The position numbers were made by a program, and so were the translations under genes. Of a DNA stretch of 64,000 bases, positions 45,449-57,111 are shown piece by piece; the first letter of the stretch is position 1; the number at the start of each line of letters is the position of its first letter. This stretch comes from Pohlia nutans. Its lineage: Eukaryota; Streptophyta; Bryopsida; Bryales; Mniaceae. The DNA is taken from NCBI GenBank assembly GCA_022496805.1, contig CM040100.1, positions 17,141,009 to 17,205,008 on the forward strand, read 5' to 3'. The notes under the pieces were generated by a model, which saw only the letters and a program-made list of their open reading frames with translations, searched no databases and was not told the origin of the DNA.

Positions 45449-46520
45449 GACTCTTTTATTACAAGTTTGATATAAGCTAACGGCTGTTATTGAGGTTAGA
45501 TTCAGATTTTAATGCATCTATTACATCATGTTGATTAAATCTTCATCTATCATTGAATCTTATATCGCACCCAACCGAGGCTTTGGATGCTTACTGATGG
45601 TCATGAGTGTCAAATGTTTGTCAGTGTTCGGGTTTTAATCCTGTTAATTTTGTTTCTGCTCATGATAGATCGGCTTGTTTATAGGTCCAATCTTGGACAC
45701 AAAGTGTTTGATTAATCGGCTACATGTCAATGATCTGTGATATGGGTTTCAAAAAGGATTGTCTCACAAAACGTTGTCATTTATATCTCATTTAATGTGT
45801 GCTAGAAATTAATTAGTAGTCCTACACAACTAGTCCTTTCTTTGGTGGACATAGAACCACAAGCGGCTCGAGCAGGTCTACACTTTATTTACACCGGTCT
45901 CGATAGAGGACAAGAGTTCTTACTACTATTACTACTAGAAATTAAACATTTTCATTTACATGAATTTAATGACAAATTCAGGAGAAAATTGCTCAGAAAA
46001 TTGTAATACTCCATCCAAAATACTATTGAACAAGAAAAACCGAACAATGTTGATATTCCTTTTCATTCCTTTGTTCTTCAACTACAAGCAAATCCGTAGA
46101 TCCTGCACTACCGGTTCACAACTTCCATGCTTACTTCCTTCTTACTAAAGATGATCAAAGTATGTTTCAGTTACTTGATTCGAGTTCAGTGAAATTGTAG
46201 CATAAGAAGTAGATTCATGTATCTAATTGAAAACTTCGTAGACATGGATTGAATTTAACATTTCTGAAGTAGCTTTAATAAACAAAATCATGAAGCTACC
46301 GGTATAACTTTGTTCACACTACAAGGAGAAGGCGTCGCTTTTCACTCGGTAGGTGAGTCAAACGGCGCCACTTTGCACTCATTGCCCAGGCGCTCAAGAC
46401 GTGGTGAGTGCAATTCATCATGTAGGACAAGTGTGTACAGTGAACTCTGACACTGCCCTGAGTAAGAAGTGACGCCTTTGCTAGTAGTGTTGGTTCAAAT
46501 TTCCTTGCCTTCATGGCAAG
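45449..46520. other. Intergenic DNA
   Basis: No gene or structured repeat identified. Moderate AT content. Confidence 0.4.
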
Positions 46521-46643
46521 GTTTGATTTTTTGCACTGCAGGAGTACACCATGCATGGAATGGAGAGTGGTCCCTCTAGATTTAAACCTGTGATTGTGCC
46601 ACAACATTGGAATTTGGCTCCAAGAAGTTAGAAAAAAAAACCC
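46521..46643. mobile_element. Short MITE-like dispersed repeat, copy 2
   Basis: Counterpart of 4605-4730 with the same core and a 3' A-run; its terminal inverted repeat is less exact. Confidence 0.55.
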
Positions 46644-46665
46644 TGCTTCATAGTTAGCTATACAA

Positions 46666-48372
46666 GTTAGCCCCTAAACGTCAGAGCGTCCAGAAAGTGG
46701 ACAACTAACAGATTCAAATCCTTCTCACGTTCTCATCAATGCTTGGATGAAAGTCATCCAATTTTTTGGAGATTCTTCACCAAGTTGTTGTCCTATCTAA
46801 CGGTTGGATTTAGTCATACTTGATTACATAATTTTCTAAAATTACAAATGTAGAAGTATGTCAAGTCGTTGACCAAGCCAAATTTGCATTGACTGTAGTT
46901 CAAAAGTGGCCTTGCAAAATTGAGGTCATAGATTTAAGAAACACAAAAATTTCAAAGAATCACCACATTTAACCCCTAACCGTCCCGACGTCCATATTTT
47001 GGACGTTTTTGGAGGTACATTCACCTTCAAAGAGCTGTAACTTTTGCAGATGGTGTCCAATTTTTATGAAATTTTGGAAAAACAAACTAGATGATGTATG
47101 GAACGTGTGGTAAAAATTTCAGATCAATCCAAGATGAATTGAATTTTTGGTGATCATTTGAAAGTAGGTACCGTACCAGGAAGGCAGGGTCGGCAGAAAA
47201 TAATTCCCCAAGAAAATGCCGAAAAAATAAATAAATTTATCAAGTATTTTGTCGAAATCAACAAAAATGAAGTCAACAAAAATCGTAGACAAAAAACAAA
47301 AGAAAACGTTTAGCCGCTAGTAAAATTCAATGTTAGTTATTAATAGCCGAATTTTTAATAATTGTTTTTGAAAGTGCCAACCCCCACTTTTTGAACTTTT
47401 ATTAATTATTTGACACAAAAGTGCCGACCCTGCCTTCCCGGTACGGTATCTTTTTTTTGGATAGTTTCTGTGAATTTTGATGGCAACAACTTCGGGGGCT
47501 TGTATCTCCTTCATCCCAAGTCCGTTTTCAATAAAATTTGTTGGGTTGAATTCCCCTTAAAGTCTAGTTATCATGGTAAAATTTTCATGTCAATCCGTGT
47601 TGTTATGAATGTTTGGGAGTCATTTTAGTGCACGGGTCTAGTTTGGACACTTTTTGCTTTTTGGTTCAAATGGGTCACTTTTCGGGCTACTTTTTGATAT
47701 TGCAAGGCCATTTTAGGGCACATTAAATTTTTCACGAGGCTTTTTTGGTACCAATGTGTTTATATGATGATTTGAACTACTTTATAGTTGGAAGTTTTTT
47801 TCATTTGAGTAATTTTGAAAACGAATTTCACCTCTAACTGTGTTGCTAGGAAAATTTCAGCATCCTTTTTTAGCACTAAAACACTATGATCTTGCAATCT
47901 ATATGGCCAAATGATCCCAAAATTGATCCACATGATCTACAACATGTATGTTACAAGATTGTACGGTTGAGATTTCTATACCTCATTTACATTTAGACCT
48001 ATAACACATCAAAAGCGATGATGATTTTAAGCCCAAAAAAGCTAGGGACCTTTAGGGATTAAGAGTATCTCATTTCAAATTCATTACAACAAATTTTACT
48101 AAAAAAATATTAAAATTTTGTTTGTAATCGAATTTAGAAGGAATTTTTAATTTTAACTTTCAAATTTTATAATTAAATATTGGTGATAGTATTAGTGAAT
48201 CAAACCGTACGGATGGAATCTAGAACCGTACGGATGGAATCTAAAATTCAAAATCTAGAACTTTCATTGGTATATCAATTCCAAAATATTCTTCTAATTT
48301 CTAAATAGTAGTTTATGATGCTTTTTCTCAAATTGTCAATTCCAGGGACACCCTGGTACGTTTAGGGGTTAA
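46666..48372. mobile_element. Cluster of TTAA-family MITE ends with nested CCGTACC MITE
   Basis: Left ends at 46666 (GTTAGCCCCTAAACGTCAG) and 46969 (TTAACCCCTAACCGTCC, with palindrome GTCCATATTTTGGAC); right end at 48372 (TACGTTTAGGGGTTAA). The 47171-47446 element is nested. Pairing of the ends is uncertain. A 19-bp tandem copy ACCGTACGGATGGAATCTA lies at about 48205-48242. Confidence 0.5.
47171..47446. mobile_element. 276-bp MITE, CCGTACC family, copy 2
   Basis: Inverted relative to 9364-9639, same length and TA flanks (47169-47170, 47447-47448). The sequences are nearly identical by eye, implying recent activity. Confidence 0.8.
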
Positions 48373-48486
48373 TTTTGAGTTATGAATGCACTGCCTATTA
48401 TCTACAAGCTACAGTTAAACCTCTTTATATAAGTTAATAAGTATTGGGGAGTAGCAGAAAAATTATTATTATTCATGTTTTACCTA

Positions 48487-49034
48487 TTAACCCTTTAACA
48501 TCCCGATTCATCATTGATTTCAAAGATCCGTTATAAAATGTTTGATGAATACCAAAAATGGAGTTGATGTACAAAGCAAAGTTGTAAATGTCAATGTTTA
48601 GATCACATCTGTATGGTTGGAGTTATCATATTTTTTAGTAATTTTTTTAAATTAATTTTTCAAGGTTTTCTTTTGAAATTCAATTAAAAATCCCAAAGTA
48701 ACACAAAAAATTTAAAAATTGTTGTAATGAATTTGAAATAACATGCACTACGAGATGGTATGCTTTCCATTATTTGATTCTACTTATTTTGGAAAATCAT
48801 GCTAAAGGTCTCACTTTTTGAACTAAGAATGAAACTTGACATCAACCACTATTGTTATTTTTCAAAAAATCACAATATCCTATTTTGAAGATCCATACTG
48901 TACAAATGATAGTCAACTAGCACAAGAACCAAGAAAAATTTGGATGGATGAAAAACTGTACAGGATGTAGTAAAGAGAAGGATTTCAATCTGTTCGTCGT
49001 CCATTTTATGGACGCAGGCGCGTTAAAGGTTTAA
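48487..49034. mobile_element. 548-bp TTAA-ended MITE
   Basis: Starts TTAACCCTTTAACATCCCG, ends TTTTATGGACGCAGGCGCG then TTAAAGGTTTAA. The subterminal palindrome GTCCATTTTATGGAC matches the family pattern. Confidence 0.65.
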
Positions 49035-49846
49035 CTTATAACCATGTCGTGGTTCCATCCAATTTACCAATACATGTGTAATCAATATCCATACACTTAT
49101 CTACTTGTCTGATCCTCGAATTCCTCTGTATACAACTCTTTCCTCTTACCCTCATTCTAAAATTGTCATAGTTTCTATTGTAGAATACATGCTCTCTGCG
49201 TTCACTTGTTTAAGGCCGAAGAGATTGAATGTGCAAAATTCATAGAAAGAATGTTTTCTCATTGAAGAAGTGGGATATTATTGCGTCTTGAGATTTGAAG
49301 TATCATTCACAAATGTCATGGGTTTTGATCTCACTTTATGGACGAATTGACATGTGGTCCAAAATGATCTACTGTGCAAGCAGGAGATGATGAAAGTTAG
49401 ACAATTAGAAAATTTGTGTACTAGAGTTAGACAACTCCAATTGGAAAACAAATGTAGTAAAGTTAAACGGTTTCAGGCAAGCTTTGTGCATCGGAATTGG
49501 ACAGTTTCAAAAAGAATGAATCACTATATCCTCATAGAAAGAGATAAGACACGGTGGTGACTTTGGAACCGTGTCCCCAAAGAAAGGGAATAAACACTGA
49601 CATTGTGCTAAGAGACGGTGGAAAAAATATTATAATTATGAGTTTAGTGAGCCTAAGAGTAGATAAGAAGAAAAAAAAATTGGACCTTAAAATGGTGAAG
49701 GGAAGAAAACCTTGATGATTATGATGATATACCATATGGATATGCATGAATTGATGTACATCTCATATGTGAATAAAAAGACAACTCAAGGTGAGGAGGA
49801 GACATCTTTGACTAGTTCTCTCCTCTATGGTTGGGAAGAAGAGCTC
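49035..49846. other. Intergenic DNA
   Basis: Short ORFs only. Repeated AGTTAGACAATT/AGTTAGACAACT phrases near 49396-49436. No gene. Confidence 0.4.
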
Positions 49847-50034
49847 TTAACCCCTAACCGCCCAACCATGCATATTTTGCATGATGTACGGATTTGAAGT
49901 TCATTTTCTCATCCATTATGCACTTTTTGCAGTGTGGATTTTTTTACAGAAACTTTTATGGGAAGTTAGCTCCGTGCATGTGTGATCCGATTAGAAAGGG
50001 GATGGTTTGTGAAATTTTTATGGCTCATTTCATA

Positions 50035-50046
50035 TTGTAGTGTTCC
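50035..50046. repeat. Target site duplication, 5' side of LINE B
   Basis: TTGTAGTGTTCC, repeated exactly at 61771-61782. Confidence 0.85.
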
Positions 50047-50838
50047 GAGCAACGGCGTGGCAAAGAGGCAAGCTTGATAGGGAGGAGCGGGACTGCAACG
50101 AAACAAAGCCAACGGAAGAGGAAGTGGAGACCGATCGCATTGCAGACCATCACCAAACGCCAATTGTTCAACAACAAACCGGTCACTACAGGTTCTCTTC
50201 ACACTTACTACATGTTTAGTACCACCTTTAATCTTGTCCAAAATTCTCATAGCCTTCTTAGTACTAGATCTAGAAATTCTTATTGTGCCCCTTCTCAACA
50301 CTTTTAGATGCTTATTTTGCAAGCATACCTCCTTGTTTCCCAAAACAATTTGAATGGGGGTTATGCCCATAATTGTTTGCATTCTTTTAGACATAATATA
50401 GATGCTATGAAATGGATGTGCAATCCCTGCCTTAGGAGTAGTACCGTGCAAAAACTCAATTTTTGCTACACTAAAGACATTGTAAAAATGAACATTTCTT
50501 GTATGCACTCATTTAGCATGTATGGCTATATTAATTCGCTGCGGATGTATGCTTGGACGAACATAGATAATAAGCTCAATTATCATGTTTATATGCACAA
50601 TAGTATGTCTCATAACAATTGCTCCTTTATGTATGAATGCTTGTATAAAATGGATACCCTTTACATTTATGTCATTCATAATTCTACTCATACAACTCAC
50701 ATCTCCTTCTCAATGATCATACTTCACTCGGGCCCACAAATTAAGTTGTGGGGAGAAGCAGATCATGAGATGTTAAGGAGAAATTCCACACTTCAAAAAA
50801 ACTTTAGAGTTTTAACACAAACTTTTTATATTTTCAGA
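50047..50838 (+). other. LINE B leader
   Basis: No recognisable protein. The ORF1 frame is open back to 50308, but its composition there (Cys/His/Met/Tyr-rich) is unlike the proven ORF1, so the start is placed at 50839. Confidence 0.5.
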
Positions 50839-52469
50839 ATGTCTCAGCGGCCCACAAGCTCCACCTCTTCTCAAAGATACAAAGAGAAACTCCTAGTCTT
50901 AGAAAATGATCCGGATGTTGAAATGTTTGTAACTCAAAAACGCTCCTCCTCTTCATCTCAAGTTACCTCAAGCCAAAAGAAGGCTAAGGGCAAACCAAAC
51001 TCTGGTTTGAAACGCCCTCCCTTTTGGCTTGGGTACCAAGCTATGAATTGGACAAATAGAGGGAAAGGGCTTCCCATGGATAGCCATGAACCAATACCTA
51101 CTTTAGTAAAAAATGGGATGAGAGAGAAAGAAGCTAAAGAATGTCAATCTGCTATTTCCTCCTTCCCCTTTGTTATCCAAAAGGAATGGCCTAACTCTAG
51201 AGAGGATGGCAAGGATGGCCAACACTTCAATCTCACACAGATCCCATCTGATGTTGAGGTTGACAAGTTTGGCTTCTCCTTTGATTACCAAATCGCAATT
51301 CTCTTTGAAATGGGGGAAAAAGAATGGGAAAAAGAAACAATCATGACACTAGTAGAGCTAAGACTCCACGAAATGAACATTGAGCTTGGGATGTAATTGG
51401 GGAGCCCATTGCACTTATGTGCTACCACAAATCCACAAAGTGGAGAAGGGTTATCAAGTTACACTTGAAAAACCCTGAAATTGATGGTGTGGGAGTTCTC
51501 CAAGGGCTTCGCCCATTCATCCTCCAGCTTGATGATAACAAACTTAAGAGAGGTAAAGTTTGTAAAACTTATGACTCTCTTGCTTTGAACAATCTTTTGT
51601 CAGTCAAAATCACAAGTGAGGAGCTTGAATTCAAAGAGTGGTATGAGCTATTCGAAAAAATAGTAGAAGAGAGTTTTAAGAGAGGAACGGAATATAAGAT
51701 AACAAACATTCAAAAGAAAAAAGAAAATCTCTTTGCTTGGGTAGTAGCATCCTCACCGGAACAAACCCAAAAGATGAAGGAGCATCAAATCACCTACAAC
51801 CACGAGATCTTGGATGGCAAACTAGCGGACCGATCACACGCATCAAAGGACGACATCGCAAAGAAGAATGCCCTCATCCTCATGGCCAAGAACCTCAACA
51901 AAGCGAAAAGTGTGGAAGAGATAGAGAGGAGCATCGAAACACACATGGGACCAAAGAATGCGGTCAACTTCTTCTTCAAACGGGATGACAAGAATGACAA
52001 GCATCTTGGCTCCTGCAACATTCAATGCCTCAACGCAACGGTGTACAAGACATTTGCCAAAAAATCTGCAAAACTTCTTGGCAAACATGTAGAGTTCACT
52101 CCACACCCTAGGAGTCTTGATGGAGCAAATGCACCTAGTGCAGTGGAACTCACTAGACTAGGGTTTAGTGATGTGAACACTGCCCTTGCAAATACCATAG
52201 AAGCACTAGAAAACATCCCTGCAAAAGATAACTCTAAAAAAGATCTCATGAAAGAGATAGTAGGAATCAGAGAAGAAATTTCCACCATGAAAAAAGATTT
52301 ACGGAGTGAGCAACAACAAATTGCTGAAAGAGCGGCAGAGAGATCAACATCAACCCTCAACACACAAATGACACTTCTTAAAAGACAACTTGCCACAACC
52401 ATGCAAGCTCTTGACATGACAAGAGCTAGTTCTTCAACCATTGAAGGCAACATGGACACGTCAAACTAA
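50839..52469 (+). pseudogene. LINE B ORF1 with one frameshift
   Basis: Starts MSQRPTSSTSSQRYKEKLL; basic Ser/Lys tract; then FWLGYQAMNWTNRGKGLPMD and MNIELG up to TAA at 51394-51396. The remainder is in another frame from about 51400 (ATG 51417, MCYHKSTKWRRVIKLHL) to 52469. Alignment with copy A places a single-base indel near 51390-51400. The C-terminal ~90 residues form a coiled coil (REEISTMKKDLRSEQQQIAE). The conserved core between (HVEFTPHPRSLDG, LGFSDVNTALANTI) matches copy A. The role is presumably RNA binding and trimerisation, by analogy. Confidence 0.7.
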
Positions 52470-53106
52470 TTTGGACAAACAACGCAGCGGTAACTTCAAA
52501 TCTACTAGTATATATACATACTAAAAAACTATTAACAAAAAAGAAGAAAAATCTAAAACTAAAAAACAAAAATATATATACATATATAGTATCTATAATG
52601 CTAAAATATATACTAAAAAATCCATAATAAAATACAAAAAACACACAAACTCAAAAACTCAAAAAAACATCGTCAAAAAACAATACAAAAATAAAAAAAC
52701 ACAATATCTAATAAATAACAAAAACCCCCCTAAACAAAAATGGGCTCGGCCTACCGGCCTCGCCCAAAAAAACTATTATAACAAAATAAAAACACACCAT
52801 ATAACATCACAACTACCCTACAACCCACCAAACAAACCCAACAACATATCAACAACAAAACACACCCCAAATACAAAAAAACTCTATAAAAGAACAGAAA
52901 AATATATACATAATATTAAAAACAAAAAAATTCAACAAAAAAACATACAAGAAGAAAAAACAACCTCATCACATAACAAACATTAAAACCAAAAAACTCT
53001 TACTTTGCACACTTCTTATAATAATAAAGATAACTTTACCAAACAAAACAATAAACCAATACACTTAAAAACTATATATAAATACCACCACTCACATAAA
53101 AATAAA
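52470..53106 (+). other. LINE B linker between ORF1 and ORF2
   Basis: A-rich, non-coding. Contains the conserved hairpin and several AAAAAC/ATAC runs. Confidence 0.6.
52742..52765 (+). other. Conserved inter-ORF hairpin, LINE B
   Basis: Arms GGGC/GCCC and GGCC/GGCC with TC/TC internal loop and TACC apex: same fold as in copy A, with an A-T pair replaced by G-C. Confidence 0.75.
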
Positions 53107-53151
53107 ATGTCTATGAAAAACCCAGTCCTACTACATTTACTACTACTATCT

Positions 53152-53178
53152 AGAGACATCGAAACTAATCCAGGACCT
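53152..53178 (+). other. 2A-like motif in LINE B with Gly-to-Arg change
   Basis: RDIETNPGP, 16-24 residues from the start codon. The normally invariant Gly before Asp is Arg (AGA at 53152), predicted to weaken skipping. Confidence 0.8.
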
Positions 53179-56033
53179 ATGCCAGACATACTCGCAACTC
53201 ACCCATCTACACACAAAAGACGTTCTAAAACATACTTTCTACCATGTACAATTAAACTCCAACCAGAATACCAACATTTAGCAAAACAATTCTCACCCGT
53301 TATACAAACTACACACCCTAACCACCAAGAAACAACCACAAATTACCCACATGTCTCTCGATTCATCTCTCAAAAACAAGATCACCCACCACCTCAAATA
53401 CTATACGCACTCATTATCACAATTAATCCTTCATTAGAAACATGCGACAATATGTTAATACAAATACCAGACCCCGACTGGACAACAATACTTTTACAAA
53501 AAATGTCTACACTACAAAATCCACCCGAGAGACACATCTCTACACCACACCCATATACACAATTTATAAATATAAACCAAAACATAATTAAACCACCGAA
53601 TACCATTCGCAAAGAAATTTATAAATTCATCAACCAACACAATGAGCCAATAGATCTCCAATCAATGACCAACAAATTTCCATACCTACCAGCAGAATTA
53701 CTCAAAGAAACAATAAAATGCAACGAACCACTACACGAATACTCACACCCCCCTCCACTACCCAACATACTCATACGCCAAAATCAAGAAATACAAACAA
53801 CAAACCACAGTACACATATCATTACTTGGAATGCTTCATCCTTAAACACAGCACTCCCAAGCCTTCATAACCTAATCTCCAACACACCAAATAATCCCGC
53901 AATAATCACAATACAAGAAACTAAACTGACCACAACAAAATCTACTAAATATATACAAAATTTATTTCCTAACTACAAATTAATATTTAATAACACACAT
54001 GCACTAACAAGATGCATACAACAAAGATGGCCATACTCTCCTGCAAGAGGAGGACTCCTCACACTTGTAAATAAAAAATATGCGTACCCAGTTAACATCA
54101 CTAAAATCCCTACCCCAGCAGAAATATCACCATACTTACAAATAATAAAAATCAATAACGAACCTCTACAACCATGGTTAATCATACACATGTACATGCC
54201 CTCACACATAGAAGACACTCAAATGTTGCATACCATTAATCCAACAAAATATAACACAACAAATTACAATACATCCAAACCACACACACATACTATGTGG
54301 GGACTTTAATAGAGACATTGCCCTAATAGGACGACAAAATGAATTCAACACAACCCCACTCCAAACAGAAGACATAGAATGGCGTGCATTCACAGACAAC
54401 CTTCAACTAACATACATCCCAACAAATAGTCCATACACTAGACAAGGAGGCTTGAACTATAACCAAACCAGTTTAATTGATGGATACTACATCAAATCAC
54501 CAAATAATATCCCATACACAGCAACTAGTGACAACGACCATAATCTAAACTCAGACAACTCACCAGTCACACTGCATATACCACCAAACACACTATTAGC
54601 ACGGCCCACACCAATAACAACAAAGAAACTACCAAGAATTTTAAACCCCATCCCAAAAGAGAATATTGAAAAATTTAAAACAGAATTCTTTGAAGAAAAC
54701 GCACTCCAAATAAACGAACTCACCACAATACTAATGAATGATCAACTAACAGACACCCAGTGACAAACATCCTGTACAAAATTAGATCAAATGATACAAA
54801 AATATCAGACAAGATCCAAGAAACTTGTAGTGCACCACCCCTCCCACCATTACAAATCGCACCTCCCTACAAGGAGGCTTCCTACCAAGAAAACTCCAAA
54901 AAAAATGGAAAAAACACCTATCTACTTACCACCTAATCAGAAAAGCAATTTACATAACAAAAAACACACCAAACTGGCAAACAAACCCAATAATAGAAGA
55001 ACTAAAAAATCATACTCATGTCACCATTCCTCCACCACCGGATCAAGAACAAAATCAACAAGAATGGATCAAAACGCTAGCAGAATTGGCCAAAACCGCA
55101 AACATACTAGCCCGTAAAATCACTACAAAATACACCCAAGATTGTATCAAAAAAGCCATATCAAAATATAGACAACTATATGAAAAAAGCCCAAAGAAAG
55201 TAAATAAAAAAGTCTTCAAAAATCAAGAAATACCACCACTAGACTGCATTATGGATAGAAATAATAATCTACTAACCAGCCCAGAAGACATAGCAAATGA
55301 AATTCACATACAACAATCAATTAGCAACAGACCCACAGTCCCAACATGTTACTACCAACCAGAACACCCACCACAATGTACCTGTGGAGTTAGACAATAC
55401 CCATGGCATGATCTAGATGGATTTGTTATAGATAAAAGAGGAAACCCAAGAACTCCATTACAGGAATACCTAGACCATGAAACATATGATATATGCCTAA
55501 AACACTTAGCCAATAACAAAACACCGGGCCCAGACAAAATTCCAAATGCAATATTAAAAAACATGCCTGAAAGCTTTCATAGTCTACTATTTCTATTCTT
55601 CACTCATTGCTACAAACAAAAGCAAATACCTGCTTCATGGAAAATTAGTCTAACTATATTGCTATACAAAAAGGGCGACCCTTCACAATTACCCAACCAT
55701 AGACCCATTGCACTAGCAAACACAATCTACAAACTATTCACTAGTACTCTAACATTAATACTATCGGCATACGGTAAAAAACATCAAATACTTCATGATA
55801 GCCAAGAAGGATTCAGAGCAGAAAGAAGCACAACCAGACAACTCCAACTACTTATTGCAGCCCTAGAAGACGCAAGATTTACAAACCAAAACATATACCT
55901 ACTATACATAGATTTTAAAAATGCATTTGGCTCACTCGATCATGCAAGACTCCTTGCCATAATGAAAGACCTTGGATATCCTGAAGACGCGGTAACGTTA
56001 GTTGGAAATATATACTCACAATCCACCACTATA

Positions 56034-56535
56034 AACACGCAATTCGCTATTTACGCACTTGGCCATATAATCAAGCACTTGGTCCCCGGAAGCATTAAAA
56101 ATATTGTCTAAAAAATTGTCTAAAAAACAACCATTTTTGTCGTTCTACAATTACTTTCATTGTAAACAAACAATTATTTAATTTAATTTTTATTCTTATC
56201 TTTATCTTTTATCTTTATCTTTTATTTTATTTTTTATTTTATCTTTTCTTTATTTTGTTTCATTTATCTTATTTCTTTCTTGTCTTCAATTTCTTTTCCT
56301 TCTTGCCGCACACCCTCTACCTCATTTTCTCCTTTCTTCCTCTCTTCTCTTTCCCTCTCCCTCTTCCCTCTTCTTCTCTCTCCCCTCTCCCCTCTCCTCA
56401 TATATATAGGGGAGAGAGAAGAAGAGGGAGAGAGGGAGAGAGGGAGAGAAGAGAGGAAGAAAGGAGAAAATGAGGCAGTAAGTGCGCGGCCGCGCACCCA
56501 CTAGCCCACAGTAGACTAAAAATAGAAAAAAAAAA

Positions 56536-56566
<31 letters not shown>

Positions 56567-56709
56567 GGGTGCATCCTCCGCCGTTTAGAGTTCAGCCGCC
56601 GGCGGCTGAACCCTAAATTTTTATTTTTTTAAATTTCTATTTTCAAGGTTCATGAGCCCCAAACAAAAAAAGAAGACGAAATCAAAAAAACAAAAAAAAA
56701 AAAAAAAAT

Positions 56710-56743
<34 letters not shown>

Positions 56744-57111
56744 TCTTTGGTGCGGGCGAAGGATTTGCGGCTGCCACAAGAGGAGTGATAAAAAATAAAA
56801 GAAAAAGAAGAAGACAAGAAGGAAGACGAGAAGGAAAAGAAATTGAAGACAAGAAAGAAATAAGATAAATGAAACAAAATAAAGAAAAGATAAAAGAAAA
56901 AATAAAATAAAAGATAAAGATAAAAGATAAAGATAAAAGATAAAGATAAGAATAAAAATTAAATTAAATAATTGTTTGTTTACAATGAAAGTAATTGTAG
57001 AACGACAAAATCGTTCGTTTTTAGAGAACTTTTTACACGAAAAAATTTAAGCAAGATTTGCTCATGAAATGAACGCACTTGACCAAGTGCATAAATAGCA
57101 AATTGCGTGTT
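56034..57111. mobile_element. 1078-bp foldback-type element inside LINE B RT
   Basis: Ends AACACGCAATT / AATTGCGTGTT with TATA on both sides (56030-56033, 57112-57115; TA plus longer termini is equally possible). Inverted arms extend, imperfectly, for about 250 bp (e.g. ACTTTCATTGTAAACAAAC and its complement). Removing it with one TATA restores the LINE frame. The interior has a CT-rich/GA-rich palindrome (56320-56476, centre ATATATATAG), a CAGCCGCCGGCGGCTG palindrome near 56605, and long T runs. No transposase. Confidence 0.8.

Noticed and set aside
50308..50838. N-terminal extension of LINE B ORF1
   Set aside because: Open frame but composition differs sharply from ORF1, and a good start (MSQRPTSS) follows.
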